Assembly (NCBI GenBank): GCA_025738555.1
Contig: JAOVFP010000001.1
Location: 1,860,001-1,924,000, forward strand
From: Cyathus striatus
Lineage: Eukaryota; Basidiomycota; Agaricomycetes; Agaricales; Nidulariaceae
DNA length: 64,000 nucleotides
Direction: 5' to 3'
Shown here piece after piece: positions 12,563 to 26,387 of the stretch (position 1 is its first letter; each line of letters begins with the position of its first letter). The translations under genes were made by a program, and so were the position numbers. The notes under the pieces were generated by a model, which was not told the DNA's origin, ran no database searches, and worked only from the letters and a program-made list of their open reading frames with translations.

Positions 12563-13565
12563 CAGTTGAGGACAGTCAAAGTCAACAAATTTTGTAATTT
12601 AGCTGCATGATTTTTATGAAAAAACCAACTATATATTCTGATTTGGAGGCCTAAAATACATTATATAAGGCATTTTAGAAGTTACTCCCACAATATTTGA
12701 AGGTGGCCAAAATTTTCAGACAAAAAAACTAATTGTATGTACATGTTTGGACACTATTAGGTAAGTCAGTGCCTATCTTTACCATGATCAATTGCTTCCA
12801 TAGCTTCCATTGCTGCATTAGACACTCCTCTATGCTGCTTCTGCTGTCATACTGCTCATTCTGCTACTTTTCCAGTGAGCTCTATATGATATGCATCCAT
12901 AAATTGCCATGTGTGATTGATAAACCATCAAATTAAATCCACTGGGCAAGCATCAAGACATCATAATGCAATATTTTTGGCCACCTGGAAGGTCTTTTTG
13001 TCTCCTTCACAATATCTCTATTTACACCAGCCCCAATACTAGACTATTTTGTAGAGCACTTGGAGTCGGCACTCCTTCACTTGATACATCTGAAGGGGTT
13101 GGTGATGCTTGAGACAGATTTCAATGAGTTACATTGCAATCAACATCTTACAATACTTATCTTGTTGTATTTAGTGAGTGTGAAAATCACTCAGATAGCA
13201 AATATAGCATCTTATCTCACATCATTGTTTCTATTTGGCAGTTCACACCATGTATGGATGCAACTTTTGTTGGTTTTTTTGCTCAACAACCACTCAATAA
13301 AATGTCTTAATGCATTGGAATCATTAATAGTACATAAAAAGAAGTCCATTGGCACTTTTTCATGAATTTAACAGTTTGTTTTACAGTTGGCCAAATTTTT
13401 TGGGAATAAAAAAATCAATTCCTATTTTTAGAAAGAACAGCTCATAGAATTGTCATGAAAATTGTATCAACTGAAAGCTATTTCAAGTAACTTTCTTTCC
13501 CAAAGAAGTCTGAGGCCAAAAAAAATTGTTGATTTTTTTTTGCTAACTTTGATTGTCCTTGACTG
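12563..13565. mobile_element. Tc1/mariner-type TIR element, nonautonomous
   Basis: Flanked by TA on both sides (12561-12562 and 13566-13567). The ends are CAGTTGAGGACAGTCAAAGT and, as reverse complement of the right end, CAGTCAAGGACAATCAAAGT (3 differences in 20). A TA target and CAGT-type ends are the Tc1/mariner signature. The interior ORFs show no transposase motifs, so this is a nonautonomous or fully decayed copy. Confidence 0.7.
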
Positions 13566-15519
13566 TACTTGGAGAAAATTGTAGGTTTCATATATTGCAA
13601 TGACATGTATTTATTTACTGTGGTACCTTGCATAAGTACCATGTATACTGTGAAAGTACCATGCACTGCCACAATGTACCATGCAGATACCATGCACAAA
13701 AATCTGTACCATACAGTACCATTCACAAACAAAATATTGTAAATTGATACTGTAAAGTACTGTGCAGCATTAGTGTAGTGTCTATCACTGTACCACAGTA
13801 CATGTATTGGTGATACCTGACCAACATCATAAATGTACCTTTTAACTCACTCAATTTATGTTAATAAATTAATTGCACTTCTTGTGTATGTACTTCACTC
13901 TCACCCACCCTCCCACTCATTAATTCCCATGCCCCTGCTTATCAATGTGCTGCATGACAACCTTCCTGCCCATCGTTTCCCATGCCTCCACTTAACAATT
14001 ATGTTGCTTAATTGATGTCAGCCTCTCTGCTCATTGTTTCCCACGCCTCCGCTTATCAATTTTTTGCATGACAACCTTCCTGTCCATCGTTTCCCACGCT
14101 TCCGCTAATCATATTCAGTTCCCTGCCCACCCCTCTTCTCAAAAATTCCCACAGTATTTCCTTTGCTAAATACTCACCCTCAACATTTCCCATGCATTTT
14201 AGTGTTGCCCGCTACTGCTTATAGCTTCCCATGGCTCATCATCTCATCAATTCATTGTTTTCTACCCTCCGCTTTCATTTTCCCATGCTCATATTGCACA
14301 TATTGCTCATTCCTGGACTTTCCCTTAAATTTATAACAAATCAACAGTACATATGCATCATAAATTATAACTGTAGGCTTTCTTATAATACCTAAGGTAC
14401 ATCATAATATATAAAGTAAAATATATAACATATATTGCAAAAAGATTCAAGAGAAAATATTAAATACTGAGCTAAATAATGTGAAATTACTTGCTCACTA
14501 TTGAGCATGATGATGAAGAAGGGTGCTCATCAACACATCACCCATCAATATGTGTGGCGGCCTTGAGGAAAGTGAGTTTGATGGCATTGATAAATGTCAA
14601 TAACAGCAATTGCAAACATTGACAAAGGTGAGAAGAAGCATGGGAAATTTTGAACAATGCAAAATGTTGAAGGAAATGGCAGGTGGGGGGCTGAACAAGG
14701 GGGAGATAGGAGGGTAGTGTAGAGTGATTCTGAAATGGTACTCCAGTAATTACAGAAATTTCTTGCTCAGTTAATATATGGTACAATAATTTTGATTCAG
14801 TACCCCAGTTATCACAGAATAATCTTGCTCAAATAATGTACTGTGCATACCATAAATAGTACCATACAATTTTTGATGTACCACATAGTACCATGCAGTG
14901 TAGCATGCAGTACCATCAAAAACCAGTAGCCCCATGACATGTGGTATGTTTCATGCCTCGACATCCTTGCAACCCAGCTCAAGCTGTTAGCTGATATGAG
15001 CAGTTGGAACAATGGCAGTAGAATGTGATGATGTCGCTGCACCAGCTGCACCCCACATCCTCCCCTTGAAAGGAGCTTTTGCTCAGTACTCCTCTTGGGC
15101 ACTGCTATATGGCAATGTATTGCACTTGCAATTCCTAGTAATCATCATTATCAATAGGAGAGGCCCACACCTCAGACAGGACCAGATTGGATCAGGGTAA
15201 ATATGGTACAACCTGGTGTAGTTAACAATTAGAATATGTACAAAAATATGTCATTTGACCAATTCATGTTCACATTTAGAAAATAATTATGAATCAGGTG
15301 CATATCAAATCCATGAGCATTATTGTGAATATAACAATAAGACATGCATAGAATATCATACAAAAATCAGTTACCATACCAATGTATGAACAAACTCTGA
15401 ATCAGAGCACACATTTTTCCCTTGATCCTATCCAAATACTGATTCTAAGTGTGTCTCATGTCCCTATCTTATCACATATTCTGAGTTTGCCCTGGAAACA
15501 GATCTCAAATTGGATCTTT
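13566..15519. other. Minisatellite region, no gene
   Basis: Contains GTACCATGCA-type short repeats (13620-13830 and, inverted, 14850-14970). An irregular array of cytosine-rich units of the type TTTCCCACGCCTCCGCTTA lies at 13900-14290, followed by AT-rich sequence to 14500. A stretch at 15209-15265 resembles one at 43588-43645. ORFs here are low complexity. Confidence 0.5.
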
Positions 15520-17870
15520 TATATTTCCTATTGTTGTTGTAATATTATTATGTATACTCATAAGTACTCATTACATTATGTTTCTATTGTTGTTTTATAT
15601 TTCCTATTGTTATTGTAATAGTATTATGTGTACTCATAAGTACTCTATGTCATTTTTTTTAAATGCATCATGTTTTTTTCATGCATGTCACATTTTTCAA
15701 GTGCATAGCAACTTTTTCACAAATATCATGCTTTCCAATCACATCAGATTCTACTGTCTCTACCACTACTCAAGTTGTCATGAGAGTGGAATAAGTATTT
15801 AATAGTATAGAGTGAATTATATATGCAGAGGAAACAATATGTACTTGTAGTGTAACATGGAAAATAACAATTAGAAAGTTTAAGAAGTGTGGTAGTAAGA
15901 AACTAGAATAAAAATGTAGAGTGAATATGTAGTTGAAGTCTTACCCCTACTGACAGAGCATGAGAAATTTGGAAATGGGATGATATGATGTTTAATAATC
16001 AGGACTAGAGATGTAATGGATATGAGAGATGATGAGATGATTATAATAGAAAGGAATATTTTGGAAATATTTAACAACTGAACAGAAAAGGACATATACT
16101 GAAAGAACTACATATGGATAACAAATCTGAAAGAATGGTGAGTATATGTGATTCCACATCACATCAAACTCACATGTCTCAGTTATTAAATGATAATGAT
16201 TCTTGCATTAACCATTGGTTATTCTTACATCTTCAACACACATTATTAAGTCACATATATGCTTACTCTATATAATTCCATGACACTTCTACACTGTCAT
16301 GTGTTTCACATCTCTGATTTATGGTATATAGTTCTTTTAGTATTAGTATCTTTTCATACATATGAAACCCCCTCTTGTACTTCTCTTCACTTTCTTGCTC
16401 CATGGCTATTACTTGTTTTTCTATTCTTTATTTTAGTGTCAACTACATCATCACCTTCTTTTCTTGTTCTCTTTTCTGAAGGACTACTTTGTCTTTTCTC
16501 CTTTCTTGCCTAAGAAAAACTTACTATCATTTTTCTATAGTCATATGCAGTATTGTCATACAAGATCTAAATCAATGACTGACTTGTCAATGCAAGAGGC
16601 TGAATTACACTACTAAGAGCCTCAAAAACATGATGAGTATGATGCATATGCAAATCATAAGAAACAGATATTGCTTATGTAATGTGTGATGCACATACAA
16701 GGTATGACAAATGCACTGTGATGAGCATGAAAAGTGTGACAAATAGATGTGAGATATGTGACATTCATAAAAGCATAACACTCATAAAGAACGTGACAAA
16801 TGTGACACATGACATGCACGAAAGCGTGACAAGTGCAATATATGTGTAGTGTGGGAGAATTGTGACAGACATGACACAGGTGAAAATTGTCACAAATGTG
16901 ATGTGTGGAAAATGTATGATGAATTGATGTGTGAGAATATGCGTGACAGACGTGACGCGCGTGAAGAATGTGACAAATGTGATGCGTGGGAATATATGTG
17001 ACGAACGTGACATGCAGGAAGTATGTAACAAATGCGATTCGTGGGAACAATCTGAGCTGCAGGAATATGTGTGACGAACGTGACAAATGCGATGCGCGAG
17101 AAAAAATGAGGCGTGGGAATATATGTGACAAACGTGACACGCGGGAAGTATGTGACAAATGCGAAGTGTGGGAATATGTCTGATGAATGTGACGCACATG
17201 GATAACGTGACAAATCGAAGCGTGGGAAATATGCGAAGCGCAGATCAACTAGTAATCAGTAATAGCAATATATTAATAATAATAGAAAGCATAAAGTAAT
17301 GAGCATTATGAGTACATATAATATTAATACAATAGCAATAGGAAACATAAATTAATGAGTACTTATGAGTATGCATAATAGTATTACAATAACAATATAA
17401 AACATAACATGATGAGTACTTATGAGTATGCATAATAGTATTACAATAATAGTAGGAAATATAAAGTAATGAGTACTTATGAATATGCATAATAGTATTA
17501 CAATAATAATAGGAAACATGAGGTGATGAGTACTTATGAATATGAATAATAGTATTACAATAATAATAGGAAACATAAAGTAATGCTTATGAGTATGCAT
17601 AATAGTATTACAATAATAATAGGAAACATAAAGTAATGAGTACTTATAAGTATATGTAATAGTATTACAATAATAATAGGAGATACAAAGTAATGAGTAC
17701 TTATGAGTACACATAATACAATTGTAATAATAGTAAGAAGCATACAGTAATGAGTTTTTATGAGTAATCTGTATACTCTATATAATATTTGCCTCACTCA
17801 TTTAAGCTTGACATTTTATGATATTTCATATCATAAAACATCGAGCTTAAATGAGAAATTTGGCTGACAC
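15520..17870. mobile_element. Giant palindromic element E4, left end damaged
   Basis: The right terminus reads TTTGGCTGACAC (reverse complement GTGTCAGCCAAA), preceded by a perfect subterminal palindrome ending AGCTTAAATGAG at about 17844-17855. Then come a 57-bp satellite (17275-17760), a TGTGAC/GTGACA array (16720-17240) and a core at about 15780-16600. The core matches E1: TTCTTGCATTA near 16200, CTTCAACACACATTA near 16235, and ACTTTCTTGCTC near 16395. The left arm retains only a short inverted copy of the 57-bp satellite (15530-15650); its terminus is not visible. Confidence 0.6.
17275..17760. repeat. 57-bp satellite in E4
   Basis: About eight units with ATGAGTACTTATGAGTATGC and ATAGTATTACAATAATAATA. 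Inverted partial copies occur at 15530-15650, so the array is an arm of the palindrome. Confidence 0.8.
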
Positions 17871-18878
17871 TTATGAGTGAAAAGGGGGAGTGGAAGGTGG
17901 GGAAGAGGGAGGTGAGAGGAAGGAGGAAAATGGAGTAAGGTGTAAGGTAACTAGAAGTAAAACTTACTTCCTCAAGCCATTTAAACTGCTGTGTGGAACT
18001 ACATGTGAACTGATGCTCAGAGTACTGTTCCATAAGATCCACCTGTGTCACCCAGGAATGTACAACATTCTGCTGCATGACACTGTATGGCCATAACCAT
18101 GACGTGTCAAAGTGGCAGCTATTTACATGTATGCATCAGCACATTCATGATATGTAGGAAGGAGGAAAGAAGATGGAGGTTGGGGATGAATGAATAAAGG
18201 AAATGGAATAGGGAATATGATGTAACAACTGGAGTTGGGAAGTAGAAAAGAAGAGAAGGAAGAACAACATGCTGCCCAATCCCTAGAAGATGGATCATTA
18301 GAGCTTTGTTGATAGAGAAGGGAAGGGACATACAGTGTGTTTCCTGGGAGTGTATCCACTTACTCTGTTAATATCTGGAAATCCCATAGAAGGCCCCATG
18401 CATTCATGTTGGGTATGACAAGGTCTACAGATGCGAGGATGAAGTATCTATTCATCTATTTGAAGTATTAGCAGTCCTGTGCAAGTGCATTGGGGGGATG
18501 ATGTATTCAGTTCTGTGATCACTGCTATAGCCATATGTGTGCCCTGTGTGCTGTGTTAGGTTGGTTATGATTGTGTAGAAGGGAGGGGAGAGGGGAGAGG
18601 AAGATGAACCTTGGAGGACACTGTCTGTAGTGTAGATCATTGCTTCACATCCTGAGTCCAAATTCAACTCCTGGGCCTTCAGCATGCAAGCAAGATAATA
18701 GAGTAGGAAAAAATGTACACCAAACCCTCTCATACTGCCAATACCCTGGCATTGTAACAGTAACTTTCCACTAGTGGTTGGTGAAGTGCACCTATCACAT
18801 GCATGACATGTACACGTTGTTCTACTCACCTCTGTAAACCAGTCAGTCAAGCATACAAAAGAGAGGGGGACAAACTTA
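17871..18878 (-). other. Possible decayed coding region between E4 and E2
   Basis: Several minus-strand open stretches are not low complexity: 18452-18850 (begins MTDWFTEVSRTTCTCHACDR, with four cysteines), 18123-18359 and 17794-18078 (contains CSSTQQFKWLEEVSF). Polypurine tracts separate them. They may be exons of one decayed gene. I recognise no family and no clear splice chain. Confidence 0.25.
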
Positions 18879-21800
18879 CATGAGAGTGGTGTTAGCCAGA
18901 ATGATCATAAAAATGAAGTGTTTTATGATTGTCTGCTTCTAATGTAACTACTATATGTCTATTACAATTAAAGATGGTGATCATATGCAATCATTGGTTA
19001 GTTTGAAGTGTATATTACTACTATGAGCCTATTATAAATGGTGATTATATGCAATCATTGGTTAATTTGAAGTGTATATTACTACTGTCCTATTATAAAT
19101 AGTGATCATATGCAATTATTGATTAGTTTGAAGTGTATATTACTACTGTAGACCTATTATAAATAGTGATTTGTCACATCATTCCCATGCTCCACATACT
19201 TCCTGTGCACTACATTTGTCACATCATTCCTGCACTTCACATATTTCCTGCACATTACATTTGTCACACATCCATGTGCATCACATTTGTCACATCATTC
19301 CCATGCTCCACATATTTCCTGTGCATTATATATGTCATGCATCCACACACGTCACATTTGTTACATCATTCTTGTGCATCACATATTTCCCATGCATCAC
19401 ACTCATCACGCTTTGGAAGTGTGTCACATGTCACATTTGTCACGTTTTGCCCGAGCGTCACATATGAGATGTGTCATACATTTCAAGCACATCATGCTTG
19501 CATGTGTGTCATGATTTTAACATGTTGATGGGATTCCAACAAGTCTACAATAAAAATGTTTCTATACTTTTCACAGATCCTGTCAATAACAATACTGCAC
19601 ATGGCTGTGCAGAAGTAATAGTAAGTTGTTTTAGGCAAGAGAGAAAAAAAGGCAAAGAGGCCTTCAGTGAAACTAAACTAAAGAATAGAAAAACAATTAA
19701 GTAATAGCCACAGCACAAGAAAGTGTAGAGAAGTACAGGAGGTGGTTTTCATATGTACAAGCTTTACACCCGTGCTCCGCTACGGGTACGGGAGCCTGTT
19801 GGCTCCCTCCTCCGCTCCACACAGATGACAGCTTGCTGTGGGGCTGCGCCCCCCAGACCCCCTGCTTCTTCATCCCAGTTCTTTTGGCTGAGGGGCTGCG
19901 CCCCCAGACCCCCGCTTTTTTTCTTCTTGGGGGGTTGCACCCCCCAAACCCCCTGCTAACCCATGAGGCATATATCTACACCCGTGTAGGTTTATATCCA
20001 AATATGAATACACACACACACACCACTATCAAGTATTCTACACACATATTATCTGTCTATATTATAAATATATTTTAACTCATACTATAATCCAGCTCAA
20101 TTATTACCAAGTCCACCATTAATTTAATCCTAAATCATCCACCACCATTTACACTTAAGTTATATCACTTGTATATCTCTTCTCCTACCACTCAATGTCT
20201 CAACCCAAACTTTATCAATTCCACCATTAATTACTACAGTCCTAATCAAATATATAATATCCAATTATTATAGTGATACATCTCTCAATTATAGTTTATA
20301 TCTACACCCCCCTACTTTACCTGTGAGAAATATATGTATATTCAATATTATATATTATCATATCACACCCATCACCATTTACACATAAATTACATTATCA
20401 ATCTATCTCTCTGAATATTTCATCTACCCCAAATATCAATTTATACACTAATATGATATCAACTCTCTGAATACCCTCATCAATTACACACATATATTAT
20501 ACACCTTACATCCCATTTTCTCTTTTTACCTATCTAAATTTTAATACCCATCAATATTTACACATCAATTAATCCATACTACTTACACTATATATATATC
20601 AAATCTCCTACTCCAAAATTTCAAATATCAATTCACATCATCTAATTATGTATTCTACACATACCCACTCTCTAATTCTTTTAGTATTCCCAAAATCATT
20701 CTAATTTATTTTTGATATACACTCATGTATCCATCAATTACACACTTATTCTACACTGAAAATCTTACCAAATGTACTCTAAATTACTCCAACACCCATC
20801 CAAAAAATTTCATTTTACTGATTATCATCACATATTTTTATCTATATAAATATACATCTTTAATTGTCCTATTCATTCCAAGGGGTAACACATTCCAGCA
20901 CATTATAACCACATATAACAAAACATCACAACAGCTGAATCTCTAACAAATACACTATAATTTATACTACAGTAGTCACAGAAATGCGAAATTTAATTAT
21001 TATAGTGCCCATATTATCCATGGAAATATATACACCAATATTTTAATCATTATATTCAATGGGGGGAAGAGAAGGAAAAGAAATGGAAGGGAAGTGGCAG
21101 TAACAGACCTCTGACCATAGGCACAGCCATCAAATAGCCATTGTGGCGTGCTTAGTCATTGCTTAGTCATTTTCATTTCTCTTTTTGGTTTGTATTTCCA
21201 AATTCTGATCAAAACAAATATTGTAAAACATCGCCGGGGTTTCCCTCCGAATGCATTCCCACGATTATATTTATATCCAAATTCCCAGGCCCTTTCTCTT
21301 TCTATTTAGATGAATGGATGCTGATACTAAAAGAGCAAAATCACATATGTCAGAGATTTGAAACACATATGACAGTGTAGAAGTGTCATGTAATCATATA
21401 GAGTAAGCATATATGTGACTCAATAATGTGTTTCAAAGATATAAGAATAACCAATGGTTGATACAAGAATCATGACCATCTATCTAATGACTGATACATG
21501 TGAATTTGATGTGATGTGGAATCACATATATTCACCATTCTTTCACATTTGTCATACATATGTAGATCTTTTATAACCTCATCATCTCTCATATCCAGAC
21601 AAACCATTATAGTTTTTACTTTGTCATTTCATTACATCTCTAGATCTGATTATAAAACATCTCATACTATCTCATTTTCAAATATCTCATGCTCTGTCAA
21701 TAGTGCTAAGACTCCAACTACATAAACACTCTACATCTTTTATTCTAGTTTCTTATTACTACCACAATTCCACAACTCTCTGATTGTCATTTTCCATGTT

Positions 21801-22370
21801 AAGTCTTGCAATTCTAAAAGTACATATTGTTTCCTCTGCATTTGTAATTTACTCTGTACCATTTGATACTTACTCCACTTCCATGGCAATTTCAATAGTT
21901 GTAGAGACAGATAAATCTCATATGATTGGAAAGTGTGACAAACACATTAAAGAGTGACAAATGTGATGCATGGGAAATATGTGATGCACAAGAATGATGT
22001 AACAAATGTGGCATGCATGGATGCATGACATATATAATGTGCAGGAAATATGTGGAGCACAGGAATGATGTTACAAATGTGACACATGTGGATGTGTGAC
22101 AAATGTAGTGCATGGGAAGTATGTGGAGCACAGGAATGATGTGACATATCACCATTTATAATAGGCCTACAGTAGTAATATACACTTCAAATTAATCAAT
22201 TATTGCATATGATCACTATTTATAATAGGACAGTAGTAATATACACTTCAAATTAACCAATGATTGCATATTATCACCATCTTTAATTGTAATAGACATA
22301 TAGTAGTTACATTAGAAGCAGGCAATCATAAAACACTTCATTTTTATGATCATTCTGGCTAACACTCATG
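18879..22370. mobile_element. Giant palindromic element E2 with nested insertion
   Basis: Left end CATGAGAGTGGTGTTAGCCA, right end reverse complement CATGAGTGTTAGCCA. Both are followed by GAATGATCATAAAAATGAAG and the same subterminal hairpin as E1. The arms carry an AT-rich satellite (GGTGATCATATGCAATCATT, TTTGAAGTGTATATTACTAC) and a second array of TCACATTTGTCAC and CATCATTCC units. The core matches E4 and E1 but is split by an insertion at about 19765-21320. No TSD found. Confidence 0.7.
19765..21320. mobile_element. Insertion in E2, GC-rich head and G-poor body
   Basis: Alignment of E2 with the uninterrupted core of E4 breaks after CATATGTACAAG and resumes at GATACTAAAAGAGC, bracketing a foreign segment. 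It begins with a GC-rich head (CCCGTGCTCCGC and ACGGGTACGGGAGCC, then GGGGCTGCGCCCCCC at 19840-19960). An AT-rich body of about 1 kb follows in which G is almost absent on the plus strand. CCCGTG...CGGG heads occur in some Helitrons, but no clear Helitron 3' hairpin plus CTRR end was found. Class unknown. Confidence 0.5.
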
Positions 22371-22680
22371 ATTGATTTCACATTCACACTCACATTCAAA
22401 ATTTTAATAGAGTGAGTGTGAGCATGGATATGTATTATATCCACACTCATGCTCAATCTAAGTTAAAGGATAATGTGTAAGAATGAATAGATTTCACATT
22501 CATGTTCACACTAACACTCATACAAATTTTAATAGAGAGTGTGAGCATTAATCTAATACATATACATGCTCACACTTATGCTTATCTACATTCACATACA
22601 TACTCAATTGAAATTGTGCATGAGTATAACACTTTTATGTTCACATTGACATTGACAGTAAATACTGTTATTTGTGTGAT
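22371..22680. repeat. CACACTCA-type short repeats
   Basis: Irregular repeats of CACACTCATGCTCA and their complements with AT-rich spacers. The same motif family appears at 23480-23580 and in the palindromic element at 40195-41139. No gene. Confidence 0.5.
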
Positions 22681-22685
22681 CAAGA

Positions 22686-25627
22686 TGTTGCTAGTCTATG
22701 GAAAGCCGGAGCACCACACTCAAAGCCATCAGTTCAAATCAAATTCCGCACTTTGGCAGCTCATTTGCTGATTAAGGATCTTGATATAATATTCGGCTAT
22801 TCGTTTTCAGTTACAATGATTTGGTTAGCATGCTCTGGGCGTCGGGCATCGGGATCCTTCGTCAGGGATTCATATGTTCATTAGCTTACACTGTACTAAT
22901 CTTATACCTTCCAAAGTAGACATGAATATAACTTTATACACATACATATTATGGTTTGGGGATGGGTATAGATTGATGGTGCTACTACGAGATTACTAGT
23001 AAACTATGAGAGCTGAAGTACTAGTTGTTATATTAATACTAGATTTCCTGCAATAGTCTTATAAATCTGAGGGTGTTAACAGCTCAAATATGAAAGATAT
23101 TCCAATAAGAATGCTAATGAGATACGAATGTTGCGACTTTAACTCTACTGATGCTATACATGCATACAAATCTCGAAAATACGCCAAAAACCGAATATAT
23201 GTAATGTCTGTCTGTATGCTACCCTGTCTGTGGGGAATGGAAATACTGCTGTTGTGTGGTACTTGCCTTCTTCCTTCCCTACAACTAGAATTATATAGAT
23301 TATAACTACGCGATATGATCAAACTTTGTACAGTAATTATCTTATCTACTTATACATAGCCCATACCTATTCTTATCCATCAGTCCGTAGCAGGTTGCGA
23401 CACTAGCGTGCGTGCGGGTATATTCTAAATATAGCTTAGATGCTATGGACACGCTCCACGCACTGATGTGTTACGCTGCACACTCAAGCTCAATATACAG
23501 TGAATGTGTGTGAGCATGAAACTTAGAAATGCACTTCGTGCTCACACTCAAGCCTATACTCCACTGTATCTATATTCACTTACAGTTCCTGTGGTATGAG
23601 AACTAGTTCACTCTTCTCATTCGTATAATACAAAAAATGGGCATGAAAAAACATACTTCTTGCATTAAATACATTGCAGTGTGAACATCACATTTAATTT
23701 CACTCATATTTACAGTACTTATTTTGAACATGAATATAATATATACCATGTGTTCACCCTCAGAAAATTTGGGTGAGTGCGAAATGGATACCCCTTTAAC
23801 TTGGACCAACTTCTCAATTCCCAATGCATGAGTTTGGGGTAATATCTAACCCACTAAACACTATTTTACTCTCCAAGACAATATAATAGAGATTTGAGTG
23901 TGATTCACCATGTAATACACCTGTGAAATCTCCAAAACACATGATCACTTCATGTCCTCTTCCAAGAATTGATCCACACTGTAAATCTGAAAACTTGGCT
24001 TGAAACAACGTTCATCAGTGCTCTTCTCACGCAAAGATAGGCTGCCTTTACACACACTGAAAGGCAGTATTTTAATATTGTTTGAACATAATGGGATTGG
24101 CCTGTTCATGGGGAAATTGAATGCAAGGAGAAATACAGGAGTGCATAATTAAGTAAAGGCTGGTTGACTTACATTTCTCTGTTGATGAGATTGTCATCTT
24201 ACATGATCATTGTGTCCTGTGATCGATTTGCGCATTTATGATGTATTTAATGTCATCAATCCATGTATGAACTGCTCATAAACATATGGGTCAAGAGCAC
24301 AGAGACAAAAGCCCCATATTCACATTCATTTATTTAGTACATCAAAAATACAGAGTGGCAGGTAGCTCTCAGTGTACCATACATATATTTAATGTGTTTA
24401 AATTATGGTGAATGTCATTAAATGTGAGCCAGAATAACCACTGAGCACTGATTATTGTAAGAGATCACATTAATAACAAGTTTCTGAGACTATGACCTAG
24501 CTGGAAATATCAAATCATCAGTGTACAAAATGAGTGGTAACAGGTAATCTCTTAAATATTCATTAGAACTATAACATCTGCCGATGGATAGATACAGATT
24601 ATATTTAATGTGAGCTTAGTGAAGATGTATAGGGTTGGGTGGGTGTACTTGGTCAAAGATAATGTGAGTACATCAGTGTGTCCATCTGGCATTGTTGTTC
24701 TAATGTGAAAATGTGAAAGGAACGGAGTTAGAATATGAAAATGACAAGAGAGAGAGAACTTTAGAACAAAGTTCTGGTGTGAAAATGAGACAGTGAGAGC
24801 ATATAAATCAATATGATTGACGGCTAAAGCATAGAGACGGTGTGTTAAACTTAGAATTCAGGTTTGAAATGGTGTAAGAGTTGATAAAAGGAGCTGTAGA
24901 AATTTTCAGCAAAAGTTATCTACAGAATAAAACTATTAAACCTAACATGAGTAAGTTACTATGGGACACCAGTGAACAATGAGCTTGGATTAAATAATGG
25001 AAAAAAAATAGATTAACATAGCTGAATCACACTAGGAAGTAGCTTAGGGAGTCCATTAGAAGGAATAGTGTTGAGTTATTGCAGAGTTTCTGTCAAAGTT
25101 CAGGGTCTGGCTTTGCAAGTGGTGGCAGAGTGGCCTTGACATGTCTAAACATACCTTGGGGTTGAAATTTGGGTACAATGTTGGACAAATGTGTATATTT
25201 TGAGGAAAATAAGGGACAGGGAGAGCAGGGAGGTGAAGATAGGTTGGGACAAGCGGAATGCGTATGGACACATCATTCCCACGTGATCCCGTTGATTACG
25301 TAATCCGATTTTTGGAAGGTTAGAAATGGATAAATGTTTGTTAATTCCCACATATTTAGATAATTAACTCTGAGTATTCACAAAAAATTACACATGTCCC
25401 AAAAATTTGAGAGTTCAGAATATAAGTATATGATTCATGCAGTGTAGGCTAGTGAATGCATGAATCTCCGACTCCTGATGCCCAGAGCATGCTAACCAAA
25501 TTGTCATAACTGAAAATGAATAGCTGAACATTAAATCAAGATCCTTAATTGGCAAATGAGCTGCCGAAGCGCAGAATTTGATTTGAACTGATGGCTTTGA
25601 GCATGGTGCTCCAGCTTTCCATACTAG
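22686..25627. mobile_element. Segment bounded by a 195-bp inverted repeat
   Basis: 22686-22880 and 25430-25627 are inverted copies sharing ATGGAAAGC, GGAGCACCA, CTCAAAGCCATCAGTTCAAA, GCAGCTCATTTGC and GCATGCTCTGGGC, at roughly 85 percent identity by eye. The 2.5 kb between them is AT-rich, has no recognisable ORF and has a locally higher CpG content (23380-23470). This fits a long-TIR transposon or a pair of inverted older repeats. No TSD was seen. Confidence 0.4.
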
Positions 25628-26305
25628 TCAGCTTGGGGTACACAGGACAACAGTGCTTCATATAATGAAGCAGTACAATGCTTCTTGTGATGTTTACTAT
25701 TTAAGCCTGGTCACCCCTGAAAGCTTGGAGAGAGAGATGTTTGATTGGCAGGCCAGAAACTGGCTGAAAAAAAGGCATCTAATGCTACAGAACTGGTAAA
25801 ACATGACTTTCCTAATGTGTCTTGCCAAATCATGGCATGCATTCTCCAGAACCTCAGACTTGTATGCCATGTTTGTAAATCTAGACCCTACATTTCTGCA
25901 ATCAATCAGAGGGAACAGCACTTCTGAGCCAGGACTGGGATTGCATGGGATTTTAAGATGAGTCCAAATTCATGCTGTTTAAGTCTGATGGCCAGCAGTA
26001 TGCATGGTTTAGGTCTGGACAGGCTCTGGAACCACAATTTACTAAAAAAACATCAAACATGGGGGTGGGAACATCAGAGCTCTTTACACTGAGCCATGTG
26101 TTCCATATAGAATCTGTATGGATCCGTGCAGATTACAAAGATTCCATACAGATTCTGCAATTAGTGGATTGGCAGGGACATCACTCTAAATTAGTAATTA
26201 TTCTGTATGGAATACACAGCAGTCCATAACAAAGACTTATATGGAATCCATATGGACCTCTTATCTTATCTGTAATTATAATATGTACTTAATAAAATAA
26301 CATAC

Positions 26306-26387
26306 CATAGCATGAATTGAAACCTTAGTTTCCTAGTGCTTTGTCATCAAACATATGGCATGCTAATCCAGCTGAGCCAATGCAGCC
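26306..26387 (-). other. tRNA-like sequence (pol III box pair)
   Basis: On the minus strand, GGCTGCA is followed by TGGCTCAGCTGG, a match to the A-box pattern, and about 45 nt later by GGTTTCAATTC, one insertion away from a B-box. The acceptor and T stems do not pair well, so this is a degenerate tRNA-derived sequence at best. It lies near the left end of the 12-kb element. Confidence 0.25.

Noticed and set aside
16655..17248. Overlapping His/Cys/Ser-rich ORFs in three frames
   Set aside because: They are translations of the TGTGAC/GTGACA satellite of E4; the same happens at 9007-9287, 19166-19528 and 29714-30425.
19780..19960. GC-rich hairpin region as an RNA gene
   Set aside because: It is the head of an inserted repeat with CCCCAGACCCCC-type sequence; no tRNA or rRNA structure fits.
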